Below, piece after piece: positions 12,142-22,999 of a DNA stretch of 64,000 bases. The position numbers and the translations under genes were made by a program. The stretch is from assembly GCA_030407085.1 (NCBI GenBank), contig CM059587.1:72095001-72159000 (forward strand), read 5' to 3'. Each line of letters opens with the position of its first letter. The first letter of the stretch is position 1. The stretch is from Trichopria drosophilae (taxonomy: Eukaryota > Arthropoda > Insecta > Hymenoptera > Diapriidae). The notes under the pieces were generated by a model. It made no database searches, was not told the DNA's origin, and worked only from the letters and a program-made list of their open reading frames with translations.

Positions 12142-12894
12142 TTAAATAATGTTGAAGGAGTTTATATTACAAACAACACATGATAAAGGATGTTTCACAA
12201 AGTTGGAATGTTGGTCACGTACGAAGTTGTCGTTGTAAAAATTGAATTATGAAATTCGAACATTTTAATAAATACACATTCGAAATAGAATAGGTCGAGG
12301 ACAAGAAATTTAGGAAAATTATGCATGCCAGATTGCAAATGAGTGTAGGGGAAAATTGCCTAACGTTATTTTAAAAAAAAAGCTCATTAGGAATATAAAA
12401 AATCAGTGTTTAAATTCTTGAATATGAATATTTCCATTCAACCAATTTTTTACATAATCTTTGAGCTGTAGCTAGGAGCATTGATTTAGAAATCAAGTAG
12501 ATAATATACATTTTACTTCAGCATCATTTTGTACGGATTTTAGTACCCTATTGAAAAAAATCCATGTGGATTCCATATGGATTTTCACTGTGGATTTCTA
12601 TATGGATTCCATCTAGTTTACATATGGATTCGTGTGGATTCCATGCGGATTATAGATGTGGATTATCGATGGGGATTCTATATGGGGTTTCTACATAGAT
12701 TCTATATGGATTTATATGGATTTCATGTAGTATTCTGGTGTGGATTCCATACGGATTTTGATGTGGATTCCATATAGATTTTCTGTATGTATTCCATATG
12801 GATTTATGATTTGAATTCCTTATGCATTTTCTACATGGATTCTATATGGATCGATGTGGATTCCATATGGATTTTCTACATGAATTCGAAGTCA

Positions 12895-13244
12895 ATTACA
12901 CATATACTCTTGCGAATTTTATTTATTTATTTATTTATTTTTATTCTGAATTTAACAGAGAATAACTCGATACATGACATTGTAGTTGTATATTATTTAT
13001 ACAACTGCGGGTGGCAAAATTGTTATCTGTATTATGCCTCTTTATATACGAATGTACGTACATCATTTGTGTACATAACCATTCGCATATACCAAGCGTT
13101 ATGCAATGGCACGTTTTGGCTGCTAGATGCGTTATGACCAAAAAACTCATTTCTAGTACGGGAGACGTGGGCGCAAGGCGTAGAGCAGTGAGCTCCGTGG
13201 TGACGCCTGGCGGCGAAACGCCTAACTGTACTTGGCCAGAATCC
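12895..13244. other. non-repeat insert inside the short-repeat element
   Basis: About 350 bases unrelated to the flanking array, beginning with a (TTTA)n run at about 12918-12945 and ending in a GC-rich stretch (GGCGTAGAGCAGTGAGCTCC, then GACGCCTGGCGGCGAAACGC). No coding or RNA identity was recognised. It may be a captured or nested insertion. Confidence 0.4.
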
Positions 13245-13485
13245 ATGTAGAAAAACCGTATGGAAACCACATAGAATTCATGAAGAATATCCATATGGAA
13301 TCCACATAGAATTCATGTAAAAAATCCCAATGGAATCCACATGGAATCGATTTCGAAAATCCACTTAGAATCCATATGGAATCCACATCGATCCATATTG
13401 AATCCATGTAGAAAATGCATAAGGAATTCACATCGTAAATCCATATGGAATCCACATAGAATCTATGTAGAAAACCCCCGGGAAA

Positions 13486-13912
13486 AAATGGATTATATAT
13501 AATTATATATAATTTTTGATACAATTAGATCCAATTATATATAATAATATATAATTATATATCTTTATATACGATTATATACAATTATATACAATTTTTG
13601 ATACAATTAGATCCAACTATATATAATTATATATAATTATATATGGGTTTTGGCCGTATATAATTATATACAAAGCCGTCAATTATATACAATTATATAT
13701 GCTAATATATAATTATATATGTTTATATACGATTATATATAATTATATACGGCCAAAATCCATATATAATTATATATAATTATATATAATAATATATAAT
13801 TATATATAATAATATATAATTGGATCTAATTGTATCAAAAATTGTATATAATTATATATTATTATATATAAATGCATATAAATTTATATATAATTATATA
13901 TAATCCATTTTT
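13486..13912. repeat. AT-rich palindromic segment (TATATAATTATA repeats) with CCCGGG ends
   Basis: The left end CCCGGGAAAAAATGGATTAT is mirrored at the right by ATAATCCATTTTTTCCCGGG. Within it, TATATAATTATA runs, GATACAATTAGATCCAA and TTTTGGCCGTATATAATTAT recur in both orientations about a centre near 13.70 kb. It is nested in the reversed short-repeat array. A cruciform-forming satellite or a nested foldback element would both fit. Confidence 0.6.
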
Positions 13913-14554
13913 TCCCGGGCCATATAGAATCCCCATGGATAATCCACATCTATAAACCACATGGAATCCATATGTAATCCACATCAATCCACATGGAATC
14001 CATATGGAAATCCACACTGAAAATCCGTATGGAATCCATATGGAATCCACATGGATTTTTTCAATAGGGCACTAAAATCCGTACAAAAGGAGTCCACTTG
14101 GAATCTATCTAGAAAATCCATATAGAATCCACACGGAATCTATCTAGAAAATCCATATAGAACCCATATGGAATCCACATTGACCAACATAGAAAATCCA
14201 TATGGAATCCACACCAATCCACATGAAACCCATGTGGAAAAAGCCGTATGGAAATCCACATCGAAAATCCAGATCGAAAATACACATGGAATCCATATGA
14301 ATTTTTTCAATAGGGTATAGAACAAAATCTACCTTCGTCATATTAGCTAAAGGAAAACTTCAAAAAGTTATTGTACAATCTTACGAGATGTACTTAAAAA
14401 ATAAGTGTTCTGCATTTTTTAGAATTTCTTAACCTTTTTCTTAGTTCCAGGCACATCCCAAAATCAAATGTTTTTTTCTATTATTTGAGAAGTAGTGAAG
14501 CTGTAAAAAAATATTCAAGTCATTATCGATTAAAACATAATTATTTTGAATATA

Positions 14555-14560
14555 TTTATT
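14555..14560 (-). terminator. possible polyadenylation signal of the CFAP97-domain gene
   Basis: AATAAA on minus about 300 bases beyond the stop. Weak evidence in AT-rich sequence. Confidence 0.2.
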
Positions 14561-14862
14561 GGACCATGACACCAGTAATAATATGCGAAAGTATTACAGA
14601 ATTATAGTAGTACAAATGTAATTGTATAAGTACATATTAAATATCACTGCAAATTGGTCAGGTGATACAATTATTCCAAGTATCGTGTCAGTTAATGTAA
14701 ACTCGTTATCAAAATGATGTATGTTGCACAGTACAGACAGTCATCCTGTTAAAATTCTTTCAGTACACAAAATCTAAATAGTATAGAAAATAAATTCAAG
14801 CTGAGTATATAATAGCAAATCCTTTCATAAAATAGGCAGTATCAAATCATTTTTTAAAAGTT

Positions 14863-15084
14863 TTATATGTACGATTTGATGCATTCTGAACGTTGTTGTG
14901 TCAATGGGTATTTATGTTTCTTTTTTCCGCTCATGATGTCCATTAATTTTCGAAAAAGATGAAAATTTTCTCGGACGATTTGCGCCTGTCTGTCTCGTTC
15001 AAACTGCAGGCGTTTTGCATCAAAGAAAACGTGTGGTCTGTTTTTAGGGGCATCCATGTCCACTGTTGGAGTAGCTTGTTCCAC
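14863..15084 (-). CDS. CFAP97-domain gene, exon 2 (residues 32-104)
   Basis: Opens directly after acceptor TTTTAG with GTG GAA CAA. The GTG is an internal Val codon, not a start. It encodes VEQATPTVDMDAP and the ERDRQAQIVRENFHLFRK helix and stops at 14865-14863 after KYPLTQQRSECIKSYI. Confidence 0.88.
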   Translation of the reverse strand: MEQATPTVDMDAPKNRPHVFFDAKRLQFERDRQAQIVRENFHLFRKLMDIMSGKKKHKYPLTQQRSECIKSYI

Positions 15085-18000
15085 CTAAAAGAGTATTTTT
15101 TATTTCCATTAATATAAATATCTACTGAATATACATATTAATGTTTACGTTTGTAGCGATTAAGTTAAAAAAAATCATAATTTTAATAAAGCGGTTGTGA
15201 CCCTTAGCGAGTCGAAACAATAACTTCCCCATCAATCTCTCGTACGGACGTACGTACAAGATCACGGACACAAATTATTTTATTGTTTTTTTTGGGTTCT
15301 TTGGGGACTGAAACGTCGACATTTGATGAAAAACTCTAGGGTAATTTTTTGGCGGGAAGTGACCAAATTCAATACTTCGTCCAGACCGTTGGTCTGGGTC
15401 GAAGTAATAACACTATACATAAGCCGACAAGTCAGAAAACCGATAGTCAAAAAGCCGACAAATAAAAAAACCGACTAGTAAAAAATCGGCATATTGAAAA
15501 GAGAATAATACTTTTACCGTGTCGGCTTTTTAATATGTCGGTTTTTTACTTGTCGGCTTTTTTATATGTCGGCTTTTCTATTTCTCAGTTTTTTTCTTCT
15601 AAAACACAAAGGAATCGAGCAACAATTGTCGGCTAATTGTTGCTGCCGCCGTATTGGCTGATTACTATTGACATATTAACGCTCTTTTTTAGTCACTTTC
15701 AAACGCGTGTAATTTTTTATTTTACTAGCCGAATCGGTCCGGACCATGACAGTATCCTTCATTTATGTCCCTAAAATACAAAGGAATCGAGCAACAAATG
15801 TCGGCTAATTGTTGATACCTTCATATTGTCTGATTACTAGTGACAGATTAACGCTCTTCTTTAGTCACATTTAAACGCGTGTAATTCTTTATTTTACTAG
15901 CCGAATCGGTCCGGACCATGATAGTACCCTTCATTTATGCCCCTAAAACACAAAGGAATCGAGCAACAAATGTCGGCTAATTGTTGCTACCTTCATATTG
16001 GCTGATTACTATTGACAGATTAACGCTCTTCTTTAGTCACATTTAAACGCGTGTAATTCTTTATTTTACTAGCCGAATCGGTCCGGACCATGATAGTACC
16101 CTTCATTTATGCCCCTAAAATACAAAGAAATCGAGCAACAATTGTCGGCTAATTGTTGCTGCCGTCATATTGGCTGATTACTATTGACATATTAACGCTC
16201 TTTTTTAGTCACTTTCAAACGCGTGTAATTTTTTATTTTACTAGCCGAATCGGTCCGGACCATGACAGTATGCTTCATTTATGTCCCTAAAACACAAAGG
16301 AATCGAGCAACAAATGTCGGCTAATTGTTGCTACCTTCATATTGGCTGATTACTATTGACAGATTAACGCTCTTCTTTAGTCACATTTAAACGCGTGTAA
16401 TTCTTTATTTTACTAGCCGAATCGGTCCGGACCATGATAGTACCCTTCATTTATGCCCCTAAAATACAAAGAAATCGAGCAACAATTGTCGGCTAATTGT
16501 TGCTGCCGTCATATTGGCTGATTACTATTGACATATTAACGCTCTTTTTTAGTCACTTTCAAACGCGTGTAATTTTTTATTTTACTAGCCGAATCGGTCC
16601 GGACCATGACAGTATGCTTCATTTATGTCCCTAAAACACAAAGGAATCGAGCAACAAATGTCGGCTAATTGTTGCTACCTTCATATTGTCTGATTACTAG
16701 TGACAGATTAACGCTCTTCTTTAGTCACATTTAAACGCGTGTAATTCTTTATTTTACTAGCCGAATCGGGCTGGACCACGATAGTGTCCTTCACTTATGT
16801 CCCTAAAATACAAAGGAATCGAGCAACAAATGTCGGCTAATTGTTGCCGTCGTCATATTGGGCGATTACTATTGACAGATTAACGCTCTTTTTTAGTCAC
16901 TTTTAAACGCTTGTAATTTTTTATTTTACTAGCCGAACCGGTCCGGACCATGATAGTATCCTTCATTTATGCCCCTAAAACACAAAGGAATCGAGCAACA
17001 ATTGTCGGCTAATTGTTGCTGCCGTCATATTGGCTGATTACTATTGACATATTAACGCTCTTTTTTAGTCACTTTCAAACGCGTGTAATTTTTTATTTTA
17101 CTAGCCGAATCGGTCCGGACCATGACAGTATCCTTCATTTATGTCCCTAAAACACAAAGGAATCGAGCAACAAATGTCGGCTAATTGTTGCTACCTTCAT
17201 ATTGGCTGATTACTATTGACAGATTAACGCTCTTCTTTAGTCACATTTAAACGCGTGTAATTCTTTATTTTACTAGCCGAATCGGTCCGGACCATGATAG
17301 TACCCTTCATTTATATGCCCCTAAAATACAAAGGAATCGAGCAACAATTGTCGGAATATTGTTGCTGTCGTCATATTGGCTGATTACTATTGACATATTA
17401 ACGCTCTATTTTAGTCACTTTCAAACGCGTGTAATTTTTTATTTTACTAGCCGAATCGGTCCGGACCATGACAGTATGCTTCATTTATGTCCCTAAAACA
17501 CAAAGGAATCGAGCAACAAATGTCGGCTAATTGTTGCTACCTTCATATTGTCTGATTACTCGTGACAGATTAACGCTCTTCTTTAGTCACATTTAAACGC
17601 GTGTAATTCTTTATTTTACTAGCCGAATCGGGCAGGACCACGATAGTGTCCTTCACTTATGTCCCTAAAACACAAAGGAATCGAGCAACAAATGTCGGCT
17701 AATTGTTGCCGTCGTCATATTGGGCGATTACTATTGACAGATTAACGCTCTTTTTTAGTCACTTTTAAGCGCTTGTAATTTTTTATTTTACTAGCTTTTT
17801 ATTTTGCTTTCAAAAATATGTGTATTTTTTATTTTGTCAGTCATTTCGGACTTTATTTGTTGTAAATTATGGCATTATTTGTTAGCAACAAATGAGCAGC
17901 AATTTGCTGTATGTTCGTTTTTGCGATACGATTTGTTCTTTTCACTTTTTGAGTTATGTTCGGATGGCTCTGAGGCAAGCCAGCCGAACCTACTTATTTT

Positions 18001-21000
18001 TTTTACATATCAGAACCGGTACTTTGGAATTCTATATTACAGCGGTAATCTTTGCGCAACAAATGAGCAATAATTAGCTGCGTACTCATTTTTACGGTAG
18101 CATTTGTTTTTCCAACTTTTTGAGCTAGGGTCGGCTGGCTGATATGCAAGCTAGCCGAACCTGCTATTTTTTTTAAACAAATGGGAGCAACAAATACGGG
18201 AATAGAGCAACTTTTGAGCAACAATTGAGCAAAAATTAATGGCACTAGTTTGGTTCGATTCGGCCCTATGGGGTCGGCCAGCTTATAGCACCTTATTTTT
18301 ACTACTTTTTCACTTCAGCCGATCATGTTCAAAATCTAATCAGCACGAAGTTAGGTCAGGACGCATCGATTAAAAAAAAATTAATGAATTCGCTTCATCC
18401 GTTGAAGAGAAATCGTTGGACAAAATTTGGTTTTCATCCGCGCACGCACGCACACACACACACGCACGCACGCACGCACGCACATCTCTCTAAAAATGTG
18501 TCAGTTTGCTTCTAGTGGTCACAAAACGTGGAGATATCATGAAATTAGCATTTTCCATTTTCGAGGTCTTTTCAATAACTTCCCTGTAGACCGGGAAGTT
18601 AATAAATTTGCGACCGAATTTCTGTAATCGTTTACAGAAATAAAATTCTCTCTGTAACAAAATAGCTAACTTTAGTTTTTATCATCTGTCGATACAACAT
18701 GCGTAATGAAAATCCTACTTTACCGACCGTGGGTATATCATACAATTCATTCCTCATTCTAATTTCTCCTCATAGATGTCAGCACTATGTTATAAGTTAC
18801 GTGATTTTGGAGTGATTATCATAAATGTATATGTATGTCTGATAATTAGCAAATAATATTTATTGAAAAATCATTTTTAATAATTAATTCTAATCAAATT
18901 TATTTTAGTAATATTTTTTGTATATTTTTTACTTATTAGAACTACACGTCAGTATCAATGAAATTTTATTACGTACATTTTGATTATAATTTTAAGATAT
19001 TTTTATAATTTCTAACCTTAAAATACCGATAAATATAAAATGCAAAGAAAGCAATATTTTATAATTTTTAAATATTTGCACGTAACATCTCTTAGTATTC
19101 CAGAAAAATAAAACCGTGTTGTGCACAAATAGAACCTGTATCCGCACAAAAAGAATTGTAAATGAACGACCGAAGTTTCTGCTGTTGAATTCTTTACGAG
19201 TCCCTTTCGAAACTCGGCTATTCCTCGCAAATAACTTCATTATAAATTCCTTTTGAACAAGAAAGGCGAATTCAAAATGACTGCATGCCATTTTTAAGCG
19301 CTTTCCGAATGGATATATTGCAGTATAAGTTACACAGAAAATTCAGCCAGTCTTTTGTAAGTCACAAAAGATTAGGCCAGAATTTTCTATAATCACCAGT
19401 GAATTTTCCTTCGACATTAAAAAGAAATTTTCTTGAAATTTTATGACTTGTGTGAAACGAACTATTACTTTAGTGATTAGCTGTGTTTTTACACAGAGGG
19501 AATAAAATAATAATAGGGGCTAATTCAAAGGACTAGTAAATTTGAGTTAAAAAGATTATACGTAACCTAAATTATATATTATGTATAATAACCGTAGATT
19601 TTACAATGCGCGTGTCTTTAAAATCTGTAAAATTTTAATCGTTTAATTTTAGATTTGGAATTCTATTTTCGATTAAAATTAACCTTTACTATAGGGGGAA
19701 TCCATTTCAAATCATGCACGCCAACTTACTTTGAGTTGTAGAATTAGCTGTCTCTAAAATATCTTATTCTCCATGAAAAAAAGGGACACGTATTTTTTTA
19801 TTTTTCATAAAAACTTTGTTTAACGAAGTTATCTGGATTTGAACTTGGAAAGGTGAAACTAAAAAAAACACTAAAACAACATTGTTCTTCCGTAATTTTT
19901 TGTTCTAATTAATGTAATCAATTGTTTTTCTTGGGTATTTTCGGAGGCCTTGTCTTCTTTAAAATCCCGTGTCCTCAAAAAATATTACAATGTGGTTTAT
20001 GTTATGGTTTTTAATTGGAGCATATTTAAAAAAAAAATTATATTTAATTTAAAATGAAATAAGTATTTCCATAATAAATAGTAACATTTTTTTATAGGGA
20101 ATTAACAGAGGTTGTTGAAAAATTATAATTAATTTTAAATTTTCGAAAAATTGAAAAAATACCTTCTTAAAATATTCTTATTTTTATTAAAATTTATCTA
20201 CGTCGTTTAAAATAGATCAAAATTGAATGTACATTTATACATTTTGCTTCTTCTTCGCACAAACTGAAAAATATAGTTACTGGAATCATTTAATCATAGT
20301 AAAACACGATATATTATCAAAAATAGTTAAATTAATTGTTTCTGTAGTAAATAAGACGCTCGTTAAAAATGCAGTAGAGTATAACGTAACCACAAATCTA
20401 TTACAGTTTTATATTAAATAATTGCATTAAATATTCGTCAATAGTAACTACATAGTAGTAGTAGTAATAAAATTGATTAAACAAAAATAACCTCTTGTCA
20501 TAATACACTGAAAAAAAATTCCTAATTTCAAGTAAATATTTATTTAAATTAAGCAAATATTTCCTTATTTTAAAAAAGTATTCAACTTTTATTTTCAATT
20601 TTTTTTTCATAGAAATATTTATTTTATGGTATATTTTACAATAGCCTGAACTGTGCAAGTTATGCAATATCAACAACTTTTCACATTATTAATTCTACTA
20701 TTAGTAGATGTTATCAAATGATGCTATCGCAAATGAACTATTTAAATCTCCTGACATTAATGAAAAACCACAAAATTATGAAAATTTGTAGCAATTCAAA
20801 CTGAGAGAAATTGCATAACAATTTTTACTATTTTGACTAGGATTCCGAGTACAAACCTGAAATCATGTTAATTTTATACTATTATTTTAGTAAATTTTCC
20901 TATCCAGATAGGACCTTTTTCTGTAAAAAGTAGTAAAATTTACTAAAATAATAATAGAAATTAACATGATTTCAGGTCTGTGCTGGAATTCCTAGTCAAA

Positions 21001-21409
21001 ATTGTAAAAATTGTCATACAATTTTTCTCGATGTACACTGAACAAAACATCCATAGTTAAATTTACTACATTACATAGTTGGAAAAATATAGTTAAAACT
21101 ACTATGAAAAAAAGTAAATTTACCACTTTCATAGTCGATTTTACTATAACTTTGTTGAACCAGCTATGTCCACATAGTTGTTTTAACTAATATCATGCAC
21201 AGTCACTACTTTGTTTGTGAATGTAGCATACAATTGTTATAATCGATAATATGTCAATAATAACGCGGTTTTGAAAAGTTCAACCGGTTCTAATTGTAGT
21301 TGTTATTTACACTTACTCTTAAACGATGTTGTTCGTAGGATCGTTCCTTCCAAGTGCAGGGAGATTCATCACTTCGAGATTTGGCCCGATTTCCCCGTCT
21401 TTTTGACAT
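14863..21409 (-). CDS. CFAP97-domain protein (CFAP97D1 / hemingway family), 2 exons, 104 aa
   Basis: Join 21409-21317 and 15084-14863 on minus, 315 nt including stop. Exon 1 donor is AGA|GTAAGT, exon 2 acceptor is CTTTTAG, both phase 0, intron 6232 bases. The joint reads SYEQHRLR/VEQATPTVD, which matches the family signature H-x-x-x-V-x-x-A-x-P-x-V-D. It continues RPHVFFDAKRLQFERDRQ and IVRENFHLFRKLMDIMSGK, the conserved helix with E-R-x-x-x-I-x-R-E-N. Family members act in sperm flagellum/axoneme assembly. The protein is short compared with vertebrate CFAP97D1 (about 160 aa) because little follows the domain. Main uncertainty: the long intron rests on phase and domain continuity only. Confidence 0.87.
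15420..15592. repeat. inverted array of ~20-bp AGCCGACAAATAAAAAACC units
   Basis: About four AAGCCGACAAG/ACCGACTAGTAAAAA-type units run one way, then, after a short centre near 15.50 kb, about four run the other way (TGTCGGCTTTTT). A large imperfect hairpin results, directly abutting the 172-bp satellite array. The unit resembles that of the element at 23.3-23.9 kb. Confidence 0.6.
15599..17795. repeat. 172-bp satellite array, about 12.8 monomers, with higher-order organisation
   Basis: The landmark GGAATCGAGCAACAA (GAAATCG in two monomers) recurs at 15611, 15783, 15955, 16127, 16299, 16471, 16643, 16815, 16987, 17159, 17333, 17505 and 17677. The spacing is exactly 172 except one of 174. Monomers fall into types: A (GTTGCTGCCG, CTTTCAAACGCG), B (GTTGCTACCTTC, CATTTAAACGCG), B' (GACCACGATAGTGTCC) and C (GTTGCCGTCGTC, CGCTTGTAA). 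The last ten read A B A B' C, A B A B' C, a pentamer with period 860. The array lies in the intron of the CFAP97-domain gene. A monomer contains no long open frame. Confidence 0.9.
17884..18250. repeat. old diverged satellite monomers flanking the array
   Basis: Two copies about 171 bases apart, starting GCAACAAATGAGCA and containing TTTTGAG..CGGCTGGCTG..AAGCTAGCCGAACCT-type sequence. They keep recognisable pieces of the 172-bp monomer (GAGCAACAAATG, TAGCCGAA) but are far more diverged than the homogenised core. Confidence 0.6.
18436..18485. repeat. (ACGC)n/(AC)n microsatellite
   Basis: CGCACGCACGCACACACACA followed by repeated CGCACG units. Simple repeat in the CFAP97-domain gene intron. 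Confidence 0.9.
20805..21029. mobile_element. near-palindromic hairpin element (MITE/foldback)
   Basis: Arms of about 95 and 118 bases pair around CCTATC-CA-GATAGG (20899-20912). The arms share TTTGACTAGGAATTCC-like, CCTGAAATCATGTTAATTT and ATTATTTTAGTAAATTTT segments. If transcribed with the host intron it would form a long double-stranded hairpin. Confidence 0.65.
21030..21230. repeat. TAGTTAAAACTACTATG-type repeat
   Basis: Contains CATAGTTGGAAAAATATAGT followed by TAAAACTACTATG. A closely similar segment is at 47107-47150 and a related one at 47.6-47.83 kb. CACTGAACAAAA at its left resembles MITE ends elsewhere in the window. Confidence 0.45.
21317..21409 (-). CDS. CFAP97-domain gene, exon 1 (residues 1-31)
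   Basis: Encodes MSKRRGNRAKSRSDE then WKERSYEQHRLR and ends exactly on a codon at a consensus GTAAGT donor. Basic N-terminus. The HRLR end supplies the His that opens the CFAP97 signature completed in exon 2. Confidence 0.85.
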
Positions 21410-21514
21410 TTCGAAGCAGAACACGTAGATTCGAAGCGGAAAAGTGGTAAATGCGGAAGTTCACGAACAGAAGTGCTTGGTATTGTTTACTCGATACATA
21501 ATCATTATGGTCGA

Positions 21515-21528
21515 GTTTCTGTGGCAAC
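21515..21528 (-). promoter_or_regulatory. RFX X-box upstream of the CFAP97-domain gene
   Basis: Read on minus: GTTGCC-AC-AGAAAC, an exact match to RYYNYY N(1-3) RRNRAC. It sits about 106-119 bases upstream of the ATG at 21409, the spacing typical of ciliary-gene X-boxes. It supports ciliary (RFX/DAF-19-type) control, although the motif is degenerate enough to occur by chance. Confidence 0.55.
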
Positions 21529-22999
21529 CCGCAAATTTGAGGGCTATCGATCTACTTTTTGTTCACCCTCGTTTCGTCTCTGTCATCGAGCATTGTAAAA
21601 CTTACACATTGGAATCGCTATTCCGTAATTGAGTTATTTCGCAAACGATTACATATACGATTTTCGGAAAAACAATGACATTCTGTGAGTCATGTATTTG
21701 TGTTGCAAAATGTACATTATTGTAAAGATTTTTCCTCATTTAGTACTTGTAAAACAATGAAAAAATAATGTAGTATTTAACAATTTTTTTAAACGTCTTT
21801 CAATGATTATTGAGAAAAATACTTAAGGTATATATAGTATATTTGGGAAAACTAATTAATTCCGTTTCCAAGAAATTAGTTTTCCTTCTTAATGATATTG
21901 TTGATGAGAGTATTGCTGGTTCTAAAAAAAATTGAAACATGTAAAAATAATTCGTTGAACAACTTTTTTATTGATTACTCAAATCTTCTATTGTTTTAGA
22001 GAATAAGATTCGTTACATACTTTATAGTAAAATTTTTCAAAATATCTGATGCTAACGTCAAACATCTCTATTTATTTAAAAATAAATTATTACATTTTAC
22101 AATTTCTGAATGATTTTAACGACCAGGTAAAAAATGCTGAAAAAAGCGTTCAGTTAAGCAGCAAAGAATCTTTTCCTTGAAAAAATAAGTAATTCCTTAA
22201 AATCCATTCATTTTTAAACAAATGACTCATTGACAATAGTTGTTTAAAAAATTATTTTGCAGATCGCAATTTCGTTCAAGAACAATAATACTTTTTCCTT
22301 TTAACAATGTCATTAATAGTGATTCGAAAATTTCACTGCAGGGCACAAAACCATTTTACTCTCGGAGTGTAAAAAGATTATCTAAATATATTATTGGTAG
22401 AATTAAAATAAAACTCTTTTGATATTCGCATTGAAACTTACATTACTTTTTATCTATAATATACTATGTAATTAGATCTCTTCTCTTTCACTGAAACTAC
22501 AGGATTACATTCTATTAATTATAAAGAAAATTTTAACGATTTATGTAAAAAGTACAAAATATACTGAATTATTTATTATTTATGCAAACAATTTTGGAAA
22601 ATCGTTGGTAAAAATAATATATACCCATACTATAGGAGGTCCCGTGTGTGCGGTCCAAATGAGATTGAAAATGAACATTGATGGAACGAATATTGGACAC
22701 TAAATGGACAAATTGTGGGCCGTTAAAGAACAATTATTGTGTACCAATTTCGAATCAATACTCAGCATCAAAAGAAAGGTTTTGTGACAATTATTGTTAT
22801 CAATCGAGTTGAGAAATGATGGCCGAACCTTAAACGAATCTTATACTAGTAATTGATAAATTTGGTTCATGGGTGTCCATGGATATAAAGGATTGAATTT
22901 GGTTGCAAAAGATAAGATTCCGCCGACGAGAGGTAATAATAGATTTCGAAGAGTATTCGGTTTTTTCCTGACAATAATCCTATTATAAAATGAGTCCAA

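Larger units (their letters stand above)
12546..14315. mobile_element. TA-flanked inverted-repeat element built of ATGGAATCCACAT-type short repeats
   Basis: The left end CCCTATTGAAAAAA (12546) is mirrored at 14302-14315, with TA on both outer sides. This fits a Tc1/mariner-like target site. Both arms are arrays of degenerate ATGGATTCCATGTGG units, in plus orientation at 12560-12880 and reversed at 13245-13480 and 13915-14310. A second internal copy of the end (to 14069) is followed by an inverted copy of the left host flank (TTTTGTACGGATTTTAGT), which shows a rearrangement. The open frames across it (W-I-P-Y-G-F-like) are just the repeat read through. No transposase is seen. Confidence 0.65.

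Noticed and set aside
12577..14341. Several open frames encoding repeated W-I-P-Y-G-F / M-D-S-I-W-I
   Set aside because: They are translations of the ATGGATTCCATA short repeat and appear on both strands.
15599..17795. CRISPR-like interpretation of the regular repeats
   Set aside because: Monomers are similar along their whole 172-base length. There are no unique spacers, and the genome is eukaryotic.
18240..18300. tRNA-like GGTTCGATTC
   Set aside because: No acceptor or D-arm partner; it is part of the decayed satellite edge.
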